A stretch of 64,000 nucleotides of DNA from positions 28,518,001 through 28,582,000 of the forward strand of contig OX485806.1 in the NCBI GenBank assembly GCA_950295325.1, read 5' to 3'. This document shows, one piece after another, positions 10,924 to 22,300 of the stretch. Source of the DNA: Polytrichum commune (lineage: Eukaryota; Streptophyta; Polytrichopsida; Polytrichales; Polytrichaceae). Every line of letters starts with the position of its first letter. The stretch's first letter is position 1. The position numbers and the translations under genes were made by a program. Under the pieces are notes generated by a model. The model was given only the letters and a program-made list of their open reading frames with translations. It was not told the DNA's origin and did not search any database.

Positions 10924-13900
10924 TTTGTGAACGAGGAGGAAGCTTTGTTCGAGAGACAAGTCACCGAGGTAGAGAAAATGGTGGCAGTCCGATCGATTCC
11001 GCCTCACAACCCGCACCGATCAACAGAATTGTGTTACTACGACGTTCATCGAATCATATTAATTAATTAGATATTCATTCAGAACCTTCTACAGGAAGTA
11101 GGCTGACACTAAGATACATGCGGCACAAGCATCTCTCTAAGTAACTTGTGCGTTTAGTATATGAGGCGTAGGAAGTTGTAGGAGCCACCTTCTATAAGGT
11201 ATGGAGATGCATAGCATAGTGATATGAGGCCCACTTTATATTTGGGGTCGGATTGAGTGCCTACCTGAACTCTAAGAATTTGGTCCAATATGATTGCTCG
11301 GTTTCATCCAATCCGGTCCACAAGCTTTATAATAGGATTGGCCATGAACACTCACTCATCTCATGTGGCGTCCTAAGTGACATAATTTTGGTGTCAAACC
11401 TTCGGACCAACTTGAAGAAATCGGGTCAAGCTTTTCCTCGGCCCGAACTCTCAACATGGACTGAATTGGGCTCATCCATTGGATAATGAACATCACTACC
11501 GTTTGTCCATAGAAAGTTAAATCTCTTCACTACACTTTCCCCTCAAGAAGATCAGGACCTAAAATCGGGCCTCATCACTTCACACGTGAGAAGATTGGAC
11601 CCACAAAAGTTGATAAAATTGGGCTAGATTGATGACTTAATTGTACATGAATGGGACCGGTGCTTAGGCCGGTCCCAAGCGTAGGAATATAGCACTTGTA
11701 TATTATGTAGGAGACTCATTGTTGTACCACTTAAGCACTTCAGTGAAACTTCAATTCAAGCAAAGCTATTCTATCTCACAGATACTTGTGACACCTCCAG
11801 TGACCAGGCTAAGAAGCTATGGCGGATCTTCAACGAGCACCAAGCAAACCATACCTGTTCTCGAACCTTCGGAGCCTTGGACCACGTGCAAGTTGCACAA
11901 ATGGCCAAGTTCTTGGACAAAATCAATGTCTCGAGATGGCAGTGTGCATCCACTGCAGCTACATCGAACAAACCTGGCCTCGATCTGGCAGATTACCCCA
12001 TGGACACAGTGCCAAATTAAACAAGGTGGAGCATTTTTTATTTAATCAAGTTTAAGCATAAGATTTGAAAAAGGAAGTCATATAAGCCGATGATGATCTT
12101 CCCTCTTACCAGCGAGCCTATCTTTTACTCATATGTAGATCATTACACTTGTAGCCTCTTGACAATTCATCGTGTCAAGATACAGTAATCTCCCGCTTAA
12201 GTACGCATCCCGGTAAAGTGCACAATTTCTTTTGACAAAAGTCAAGGTTCATATTTTATTGTTCGAGCATGTCATGCAAAGTCATTTGCCGTGAATGCAT
12301 GAATTCATATCGCTTGACATTCAATGTCAGTTTGTTAATGTTTCGATGAAATGTCTCAAACGATCGTCGCAATTCATCGTACATTTGTCCACCTTCCGTT
12401 TGAACATCGGAGCAAAGTAATTGGTCGTCAATGTCAAGGATAGTGTTGTGTAAAGCTTCAAATTGAAGTCAGTAGCACATTCAGATTCAACAAATATCTC
12501 GATAAGCTGGATTTCATCATCGATAGGTGGTTCTTCTTCAATTCGCATCGTTTTCAAAACTTCATCAACATCCTCAAGCATAACAACACAATATTCTTTG
12601 TTGTTTGTGTCATCGATCCTACCCACTTGCTCAGCGCATTCGGCTTACTCAACTTTGCAATGATTTCACATTGTTGGACTTTGGTCAAGCGATTGCCTAA
12701 AGTTTCATCCATTTCCCGTTGCGATTCATCAAATCAGAGGGTCTAGAAAATGATATAAGTAAAGTACACACCTACCATGCGACTAAGTGCGCATCAACGA
12801 CTCCGGTTCAAAGTGCGTACTTAAGTGGGAGATTACTGTACCATAACATTACCAATCACTTAGTTTGTTCATGCATCTACTCTAAACCTTGACCTCCTCA
12901 TTTAGAATACATAAGGTCACATGCGACCATTTGGTCTCCTTCTGGCGTTTGAGCTGACTTTAGACTCTTTGGTTTCCAACAGGTGGAGCATCTGTTTCAT
13001 GTGCGTAGCTTGGGGTGGAAAATGTGTTCTTCGACTGGGACTTGCCGAGGACGAGGGAATGGTTCTACAGATTCGAGGGTGGTATTCGAGCTTGTGTGGC
13101 CAGAGGAGTAGCTTTCGCTCCTTACGTGTGATCTCTTGTGGATGGAGTCTGCCAAGCCTGACATCAACGAAGGTCGTGCTTTCGCCGAAGGTAATATTTG
13201 CAATTAAAACGCAGCCTTAACAATTCCACACTCTTCAAACAAAAGAAAAAGAAAATGACGAAGTCAACGGAGTTTTCTTTCAGTAACTGTACCCCATTTT
13301 GCTGTATACATCGTCTAGAGGATGGTTTCTGGAGGTCTCTGCAGTGATTGTACATCAATTCTACAGTGCTTTCCCTCTACAGGATGACTCAACGTTGGAG
13401 ATTTACACCGTAATTGTTCCCCAATTTCCAGCTTTCGTTGATCATTAAAGATTTCTCCAGTAATTGTACATCAACTCGGTCAATTTCCTTCTACAGGCCC
13501 GACAACGGTTTTCTCAATCTGTGAGTCATTGGAACACTCTGCGAGCGTTAAACTTACAATGGTGCACATCAACTCTTGTGTTGATTGATTTTCTGCAGGT
13601 ATGAAAGCTGTGCACCCGGAGGTGATGTTGGCGTACAACCTGTCGCCGAGCCTCAACTGGGATGTGGCGGGGATGAACGACGAGCAGATGCAGAGCTGCA
13701 TCCCAGAGTTGGCGAAGATGGGTTTCTACTGGCAGTTCATCACGCTGGCGGATTCCACTCCAACGCCCTGGTGGTGGACACACTCGCGCGCGACTGCGCG
13801 CAGCGCGGGATGCTAGCGTATGTGCAGTGCAAGACATCCAGCGCACTCACGGCGTCGAGTCTCTGTCGCACCAGACGTGATCCGGCGCTAACTACTACGA

Positions 13901-13935
13901 CCAGCTCCTCAAGACCGTCACTGGCGGTGTCACCG
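10924..13935 (+). pseudogene. ICL: Isocitrate lyase pseudogene (glyoxylate cycle)
   Basis: Isocitrate lyase splits isocitrate into glyoxylate and succinate in glyoxysomes. Four exon-like pieces remain in order. 10924-11020 is N-terminal (EEEALFERQVTEVEK, then after a one-base shift WWQSDRFRLTTR). 11801-12017 reads [30 protein letters not shown] and [12 protein letters not shown]. 12983-13190 reads VEHLFHV, then jumps to [20 protein letters not shown] and, after a shift, LLWMESAKPD. 13599-13935 reads [32 protein letters not shown], then in other frames [21 protein letters not shown] and TVTGGV. The splice borders at 10923, 11800, 13190 and 13598 are still recognisable, so this is a DNA-level copy and not a retrocopy. 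It is dead: several frameshifts and stops are present, and an internal deletion between VEHLF and VFFDWD removes well over 100 residues, including the KKCGH catalytic loop. The second gap holds a pogo-like insertion. Confidence 0.9.
12183..12838 (-). mobile_element. Pogo-like (Tc1/mariner) non-autonomous element, 656 bp
   Basis: Terminal inverted repeats begin CAGTAATCTCCC and match over 24 of 25 bases (the single difference is at position 13). The element is flanked on both sides by TA (12181-12182 and 12839-12840), the target duplication of Tc1/mariner elements. CAGT termini with a TA duplication are typical of the pogo/Lemi1/Emigrant group. On the minus strand an ATG at 12711 opens a frame containing RLTKVQQCEIIAKLSKPNA, which resembles the N-terminal helix-turn-helix of pogo transposases. 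A downstream frame ends in an acidic tail (EDVDEVLKTMRIEEEPPIDDE) like pogo C-termini. The DDE core is missing, so this is an internally deleted derivative. It sits between two isocitrate lyase exon remnants. Confidence 0.88.
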
Positions 13936-14655
13936 TTTCAAGTTGGCAAAGTGCTCTTGTGTGATATACTTGTCACCTGATATGAAGCCTGTTCCTAAAC
14001 CGAGATGTATTAGAGCTGATTTCTTGATAGCAAACCCATCAGTGTGAAGGTGGTCATTCAAGTATGTAAATCACAAATCCATATCAACATCCGATCATCG
14101 TTGTTCTGAAAGTAAAAAGCAGATGTTTACATATGTATTTCAATTGACGCAACCCAGTTCAATGTCAGTGGATGCTCTTGCCAGCAACTGTTAACCCAGA
14201 CGTACCTCGTAAGCTTATTAAACGACTAGCACACAAAAATCAGTCCTGTCGTTTGGTATAGTTATAGAGAAGTATAAAATGAACAATGACCTGACGTCAC
14301 ACTGCCATGTAGGTGCACTCTGTTTCCAGCTCAGCAGAGAAGATCAACTCAAGACGACACGTCATACGGCAATTCAACAATCCAGAAAGACATTCTAAAC
14401 TGATCCAGTAGCCCTTCTCTCTTGAAAGTTAGTTCGTTACGACCAAGCTTGCAATGTCACTTAGATAGAAAGGTTTCATCAATGAACTATATCATCTTTC
14501 ACATGCAGTACAGTAGCAATTCATTCTCAAGTTCTGTCAATCTATTTGTCCAGTTATATCAAGTCATCGTGTACAGCAATGCTTTAAATAACCACAAAGT
14601 ATATGAGAAACAAGGAATGTGCAATGCCTTTCTAATTATCGTCAGTTATGGGCGC
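13936..14655. other. Intergenic DNA between ICL relic and GST stop
   Basis: This probably contains the 3'UTR of the GST gene (minus strand). No further coding signal is seen. Frames running over the GST exon on the plus strand are antisense shadows. Confidence 0.45.
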
Positions 14656-16244
14656 CTAGGCAAGCACATCATGCTCTTTTGCTTCAGAGAGAAATGGTCC
14701 ATAATATATGTTCCATCCTGCATCTTTTTCCAGCATCTTCTTGAACGCTGGGCGAGAGCTAAGTTTTTCATACCATGCTTTCACATTCTTTCGGGATGTA
14801 ATGAGCTCCGGTGTGATGGTCATCAGCCTCAACAGGCTTGGAGCGCATGTCAAGTCGGCCATGCTGTAAGAATTGCTCGCAAGATACTCGGTCTTGGAAA
14901 GTTGAGCCTCAAAAACGTCGAACACTTCTTCCAGTTTCTGAATCTTCTCGGCCACAAGCTCCTTGTCAAGCGGCCTGTCTTTCTTTAGGTAGCTCAGATA
15001 GTACTCCATGCTCAGCACTTTGAAGGGTTCGTTGAGGTGGTGACTTTCCACTTCCACCCACTGATTTATAATTGCCTGCTCCTCCAGTGTCTCTCCAAGT
15101 AATGGTGTGCCTTGGGATGCAAACTTTTCAGCAATATACCTTATAATAGCTCGAGATTCTGTGCACATATTCAAAGCCATTCAAGTCAGGTCTAAGATAT
15201 AATCGGTACAGACCAAATCATAGAAATATCTTCTGAAAATTCTTTCACCCTACTACATAACATCCTCATTAGAGTATCCTCTGAGACAGGGAATCAGAGG
15301 CATTTTGATGTGAGTATCAAAAGTCATGTAAGAAAATATTGTGCAATTTTAAGCCTTACTCTGAGAATAGGTGAAGATTTCACTTCTTGAGATAGGCTGA
15401 TAACAGAGTGACGACTAATATTATCAGCATTCATTCCTTGAGTCTAAATAGAAACAGAACAAGCTCGTAAGGTTTAATTGTAACATTACGGGTCGCTGCA
15501 AATAAATAGCAATTTGGTAGTCTGCACGAATTTCCTTTCCTTCTTGTAATTAAGGTTTCAATTTCAACTGAACGTTAACAACGGTTCGTTGCTGAGAAAG
15601 CCCTTACCGAAGATCTTGAGGTCTCCCCACTCAAACACTGGAGTTTGATGGAAAGGCTGCACTCAAACCAGATCCAACAGTGAGTTCCAGCATCCCTTGG
15701 AAACTAGAGATCAATAGGCCTATGTAGACATAGCTACAAGACCGATATAGATACAATGGCAATTCAAATAATCAAGACATGAGAGATTACTATATACCAA
15801 TGCCGAACAGCTTAATTCCAATTATTATGTTTTTGATTCTAGTAAAATCCAGTGAGTCTCCCTCCTCACCTGCATGGACATGAATGCAGGCTTCTTATGC
15901 TCTCCTGTCCTCAGGTTCACATACACCACATCGAAATCCACCTGCCACGTTATAGAAGAAGCTGTAATAATCTTTCAGATCGGATGTCACACTGATTTCT
16001 TGTGCGATCAGTGGTCTTTGTCATGATCATCCACATGGCTCACGCATCAGATCAGGAAGTAATCATTCAAGAAACTTGGAATTTAGCGTGTCCCCTTCCA
16101 GCTTCCAGGGAGGGCTAACAAAGTAAAATGGTGGTCGAATAGAAACATGGAATGTACGTATACACGTACCTCTTTCTCAAAGAGTGCAAGCGTGACTTTC
16201 TGAGGATTGTAAGTGGAGATTCCATGGACTTTAATTCTGGCCAT
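14656..16244 (-). CDS. GSTF: Phi-class glutathione S-transferase
   Basis: Cytosolic enzyme that conjugates glutathione to electrophiles or reduces peroxides. Four exons on the minus strand (16244-16170, 15941-15870, 15656-15608, 15158-14656) have GT-AG borders and join in frame to 232 residues, the normal family length. The start is ATG 16244 (MARIKVHGISTYNPQKV). Ser10/Thr11 align with the catalytic Ser of phi GSTs (family GHPAS). Exon 2 gives VDFDVVYVNLRTGEHKKPAF. Exon 3 gives the cis-Pro region QTPVFEWGDLKIF. Exon 4 opens ESRAIIRYIAEKF, the Glu66-Ser67 glutathione contact, and continues through the all-helical domain (SMADLTCAPSL, WYEKLSSRPAFKKML). One exon more than the usual phi layout arises from an intron after Glu25. 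No frame damage is visible. Confidence 0.93.
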
Positions 16245-18116
16245 CTTCACCTGTTTTGATCCGTGCAACAACATCCAAAATTAAGTCAGCAAATAAGAGT
16301 TCACAGATATTGAAAATTAATTTAAGCATCAGAATAGATCAAACAAGGTACCCCTTTACACCTGTGTGCTGACAACGTCAGGCTGAGTACCAAAGAATAG
16401 GGTGCACCGTTTCCAAGAGGAACACTGCAATTACTTAAACCCTGCTAGGAATTCACAGCACACTCATCTCCTTCACATAAGCATAAGTTTGCATGCAAAT
16501 TCACACATATAGGTCAACAACTTCCTTATACTTATACAGTACTCCGAGAGACCGGGCCACCAAGTAAGTATGTCCTACTTGGCAGAACCTGGAGGCAAAG
16601 TTCTTCGTTTCCTAAACAACCAATGTCTTACTCGCTTGCAGCTATATTACAAGCGCAGATTCTTCCAAGACAGGAAAGGAAGAGAGACAACGGGGCTTAA
16701 TCTCCAGGGCCACTTGGTGATGTCGCATGCCTCCCGGCACCCATGGCTCCAACAGAATGAGGGATTTGGATCACGCAATTCTTTCTGTTCCACTTATTTA
16801 ACTCGCACCGTAGACAAGTGACAATGTTTCCAGGATCAATTATGAATCTCATTCACGTCCATTCCACCTCCAGTGTTCCAACTCACATTCAAGTGCCTCA
16901 ATATGTGACCCGTTTTCTTCAAGCAGGTAGTTAAAAGGGAGGGAGACTGATTCTATTCGAGCAAACCTCAGTATCAACAGGGAACATAACAATAGATTCT
17001 GCCACTTGGCATCGAAACCCAGAAATCTTACCACAACGCAGCTATAGGAAGAAAAACTCAAAACGATAGCACTCCAGGAAATTGCTATGAGCACCCTCTC
17101 GTGCACTAGTGTCTGACACTACTACCCTTCTAGCTCACAGCCACAGAACATGCGCACAATTGTCACACTTTCGCAGGGTTGAGGATGGTTTGGTTTCCTG
17201 AAAACAAATCCATTTGGTAACAACACCCCTGTTGTCCTACGAACCGATAGATATCGCAAATCAAACTACCCAACACAAAGCTAGTCATAAGCTAAACAAA
17301 CCACTCATTCAAACAGCTCTCTAATGGTGTTTCAAATACCCCTTCGCAGCGCCAACTCCCAAAAACTGTTTTTACAGCTTTTTGCAATGGAATTTGCACA
17401 CGGTTGAGACTCAAAGTGCGAATAAGTGAACCTATCCAGCCTGCCTCCACCACACACTGTCAAGTGCTCACACAAGAGCCGACCATTGCTTAAGGTTATT
17501 GCCTCCCACAAGCTCAAAAAACTCGCTCTTTTCAAAAGCACAACAGAGTGGATCTCAAACCCACCAACCTCAGACTCACTTAAGACTCAGGTCGGACCAC
17601 TTCCACCAGCGCCTAATGTATGCAGACTCTCTGACTTGCACTCTCTGCTCTACTTGGATCCCAATGTTGCCACTTCCAGTAACACCAAATATCTGTCATG
17701 AGTGTTCCAGGCTCACCTTGCTCCTGACCAGCTAAGAATCACCAGTCTCCTCACTTTCCACGACTACTGCAGATCAACACAACCGGACTGAAATGCAAGT
17801 TCCTCCCTCACATACTCCACTTATAAGCGACAATGGAGGCGTTAGGATTACATGCTCTTAGCTAGGTCACAACCCAGGCTGCCTGCAGCGCATGGAAATC
17901 GCTCTGAATTGGGATATGGTCCCCGAAACTTTGCCTGCTGCATCCCCAGTGTGTCAGTAGATCGACACACGAGTATCCTGCCTCAGTCTTCATTGTGCGG
18001 TAGTAGCCCAGCTGGAGTCTCTCCAACAGATCTCCACCAACAACAACCACAACACTCGAGTACTGTTTCTCCCTCTTTGGAATGACACGTCTGGGAAACA
18101 CAAAAAAAGTTGTTTT
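16245..18116. other. Region upstream of GST; no gene recognised
   Basis: This should hold the GST promoter and leader, read leftward. The DNA from 16500 to 18100 is less AT-rich than its surroundings and has frames of 60-90 codons on both strands (for example 16849-17106 and 17862-18137, minus), but none shows a known motif. An untranslated exon or decayed gene is possible. Confidence 0.35.
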
Positions 18117-18835
18117 ATTGAGGTGTCGTCTTCTCATTAATATGACAAATGGCGTAAAGTTGTCGTATTATTATTGAGGGAATATGAACACAAAAGTATT
18201 GTGAGCTTCAAACTAGATACAATGAGTCTAAGCAATATAGATGGCATGAAATAATAACTTATGACTCCAAACAAATACAAATATTCTCAAGAACTCTTGA
18301 AATAGGAGTCCAAAGATCTCTGGTGTTGCCTACCCAAGTTAGCAATTGTCATCTTATCTAAATTCCCTACTAAGTTTTGAAAACTAGTAATTTTATTAAC
18401 ACCAAAATATAAAGAGTTCTCTTATAAGAAACTAGACAACAATGATGCATGACGTTTAGCATCAAGATACTCGTAATACTATATAACTTGTGTACAAAGC
18501 AACATACTAGGCAGGAGGGGGCACTCTAACCCGAACCATGTCCATTCTACACTAGTAACCCTAATTATCATTAAGTTTCCAATGATAAGTGAAGTTCCCC
18601 AATAGTTTCCAAAAGAAAATGGATGTATTTTAAATGTACATAACATATATGACAGGAATTATAGCATTAACTAACTCTTTAATATGACAAAACGGAGATT
18701 CTGAATGTCACATTATCGAGTGTCGTAGTCGTATAAAAGAGGGAGTTTTGAATCAAAAAGTTTGGTCTTGCAAGAATGTGTTGTAATATGGAGGGTGTCG
18801 TATAAGTGAGTGTCGTATTAACGAGGTTAATAGAC
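18117..18835. mobile_element. Possible Emigrant-like MITE relic
   Basis: The right end, read inward on the minus strand, is CAGTCTATTAACCTCGTTAA followed by TACGACACTC. The left end, read inward, carries the related TCTCATTAATATGACAAATG. Short tgtcgtat motifs recur inside. CAGT-like ends with CCTC.TTAATA.GACA resemble decayed Emigrant/Lemi1 (pogo-derived) termini. The left terminus and the TA duplication are not clear, so the boundaries are approximate. Confidence 0.35.
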
Positions 18836-18983
18836 TGTATTTACTAAGGCTTCTTCGTGCTCACCTAAGCTTTGGAAACCTCTTGGTGGTTAAGTCCTAA
18901 CTATGTTGTAACGTTGCCCTTGTGCACACCACACCATTCGGGTATGCTCGTGGAGCTGAAAATGGGCCCCAAACGCGCCACTA

Positions 18984-19334
18984 CACTATATAGTCCTATT
19001 ATTGTGTGGGCCACAGTAAATCCCTAGAGCCCACGCTAATTTTCATAATGAGAATTGATGTGGGGCACATCACTTTTTAACCTACAATAAATTTATAGTA
19101 GAGAATTAGCATGGGTCACAATAAAAAAAAAATTAAGAAAATTAGTGTGGTTGATTTTCAATTTTTTGCTATTTTTGTCCTAAACCTAATAATCAATGTG
19201 TTGGTCAAAAGTCTTCATCAAGACTTAGGGGAAGACCCAAGCTCTCGAACTTACCTCAATCAGAAAATTAGTGTGGCCCATGCTATTTATTTTCACATTA
19301 ATTTTTCCACCCATACTCATAAGACAATTTAGTG
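18984..19334 (+). mobile_element. CACTA-ended non-autonomous element, copy 1 (351 bp)
   Basis: Starts CACTATATAGTCCTATTATT and ends ...cataagacaatttagtg. The reverse complement of the end, CACTAAATTGTCTTATGAG, is a matching inverted terminus (about 15 of 21 bases). A diverged copy in the same orientation lies at 38977-39332. Shared internal landmarks include agagccca(c/t)gctaatt, tcaatgtgttggt, gtc.tcat.aagacttag-like and ggcccacgttaatt-like stretches. No coding capacity is seen. The CACTA ends suggest mobilisation by a CACTA/EnSpm transposase. Confidence 0.6.
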
Positions 19335-22300
19335 TGCCATTGGCTGCATTAAACCAAGATCACATGTTACGTCCCACTTCCAAGTTCCATATATTTATTC
19401 ATAACCAATTAGTCATCCAAGAGTAGAAGGGTTATCATAATTCATCACAATTTATCCATGCAAGCGAGGGAACATGTATAATTCTTAGATTTTGTCCATG
19501 AGTTGATTGATCATGATTGATAACCAACTCAAGTAGGTGGATGACTCTTTGTTCTTGTAGGACAAACCATGTCGGTTTGTCTTAAATGGTCTAGAAAAGT
19601 CAACGGTAGAGGCAAGATCATGGCTCAATAAATGGAGACACTCTTAAAGTAATCATGATAATCTAGCATCATGATCTTAACAAGTGATAATTGGCATTCT
19701 CATCGATGGCTCCACAATGCCCACATGGTTCTCAAATGGCATTAGAATTATTGTTGCATCTCGGTTAACCTAGAACCATCTCTTTGCTTCAATCTTAATT
19801 GTGGAGTCTTCCAACCAATTCTTTACCAATGCTTGAGTATTTAGGAAGGGTTCTTCACACATAGGTAATGGAACCCTTTTGATGGTAAATCTTAATTTGT
19901 TGGTTTAGGGTATTCCGTTTCCTGGCAATGTAAATATGTTATGGGTAAATAATGCATTATGGAATATTAGACCCATACATGAATTTACAACAAGGGCACA
20001 CAAATATAGGATAACATAGAAGGCTAGGCACTAGGAATTAAGCTTGCTATAATTATCCAACATCTTTATATTTTATCAACTTTAGAAATAGTGCACCCAC
20101 CATCATTGCCCATCACCAACCCAACACCTATGTGACCCTAGGGTATGGGGTTTGACTTTGAGGTGGTGAGGATCTAGAGCCTGGGGGTGGACTCTTCATT
20201 GGAAACCTAAGTGACATGCATGGGTCACTATGAAAGTAAACCCCTTATCTACAAGAAGTTTATATAGAAAAGCAAATGTGTATGTACTAACTGCATGCTA
20301 GAAAATGGACTTGTGTATTTGCATTAAAATTATCAAATTAATGTGATAAATGCCTCCACTACATATACAAAATCTAAATCATGAAACAAATAGGCCTTCA
20401 TTAATATGTAAATTTCATTTTCACTTTCTAATGAGAAAGTCATTGAACGTTTTTTTCATCCATAGCATGTAACTCAACGATTGTATCAAACAAACAAAGA
20501 CAATAGCACATTAATTTAGCCACAATCTAGAGAGAGAAACTCAAGGAAGCCCATGAGTGCTGCAAGAGCCTCTAATTTGTAGAAAACTAAAGCCCAAATG
20601 CAAACCCTAACAAAAATAAACACGGTACTCATTAAAGATTATGACCATATAACAACAATGAATGAAAAAGTCATTTGGATGGAACTAACACATCTATTGT
20701 CAATTTTTTCTCTAAACCTTAGGGCCCCCTTTTGTACATCTATCATTATTTCAAAAAAAATGAATAGCCTTTCTAGATATAGATACTAGATAAAAATAAC
20801 ACCTCTCCCTTATGTATATTATGTACCCTAGTGCCTCAAATAATTCCCCTTCTTATACTCATGTTAGTTCATACATGGTATGAAGAGTCCACCCCTTAGA
20901 GTCTGGAGTAAGTGTTGATTCATGGGATACTTGAAGCAAAATTTGTAATTAGCGAACTAGTCATGGAAACACTGCATCCTAGGCAATCTATGCTTCAATG
21001 TTGAGGTGTGCAATTACTTAGCTTGAAGTTTTCACCCAATTCCCTACCAACACTTAGGTATTTAAAAAGAGCTCTTCACACATAGATAGTGGTGACTTAA
21101 AACTAACTTTAGCAAATGTTATCTTGTCATTACATCTTACGTTTTGATATATGTTAGCTAGTCTCATTATCAATGATAACTTAAGACATGAGGATGAGGA
21201 GGGTGAACTACCTCAACTTGGAATAACATAAGCTAGAACTCACTTATTGTCCCTCCAAAGGTGTCACTCACTAGTTTGAGCTAGTTAGTGTTTTTCAAGT
21301 TTTTTTCTTTCTTGGTCTTGTGTAAATGTGGATAACTAGATTATTGTGAACATTATGTTATTATTAGATTCCCATAGGTTTGTGGTTAAATCATGTCAAG
21401 TGGGTCCCTGTAGACTAATTTGGGGCCTTTGATGTTAATTTTGAGCTTAGATTGTCTTACCAAACATGCTATTATGGAATCAACTACATTTCCACTTCAG
21501 GTAGTAGTGGTAGGGAACCAACTCAAATAGGTGGGCATTTACCCTTGCCTCTGGAACAACTTCCCTCCCTTGTTTTTTTTAGGTCACTGACACAAGTATC
21601 AAAAATGGCAAATTGGGAGATTCCTTCAAAAGTCTTGAATTGGTGCCCAATTTGATGACTTTATTGTTGACTATAGTATCAATTAGTAGTAAGTGCACCT
21701 TGTTATTTGAAGAGAATAACTAAGTGAAAAATAGAAATAGAAGTAGAAAACCAAATGAGAAGTAAACACCAAAAACCAAAACAAGAATAAGAGTAAATTG
21801 AACATAAATGATTCACCAAAAAAAAAGGAAAATGCGACCGAGATTTTTTTCTCTCTAAATGAACCTATACATGTAATTACAAATAGAACCAAAAAGAATT
21901 ATTTTTTTAATTTAAAAAAAATCCAATCCCTACCCCACAATCCAACCTTTCCCCATGGCCTTCACAACTGCCTCCCCTAGGGCCATGTCTTGCAATCTTT
22001 GTCTACCATCCCAGATATCCCAAGTCCAAGCTGCACTTGTAACGCACTAGGGCCCATCATAGGGCACTCAGCTATAGCATACTTTTGTATTCACGTTAAA
22101 TTGCTCACAAGTTCATAATTTTCAATCTAAAGGGTCACCTCCCACCCTAGAGACACACACAAAACATAATACATGTGTTATCTTTCCCCCTTACACTTGA
22201 TTGATCATAGTATTACCTTATCTTCTATATATAGATGATGCATCTTCTACTTCTCATCCATTGGCTTGTTTTCAATCATGTACCTTAGCCTTGAACATCC

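Noticed and set aside
14422-14988. 188-codon plus-strand frame
   Set aside because: It overlaps the last GST exon on the opposite strand, where the family match is unambiguous. The plus frame has no recognisable domain.
20172-20905. Inverted tgaagagtccacccc segments as ends of a transposon
   Set aside because: Only about 25 bp match, the ends do not look terminal and no target duplication was visible.
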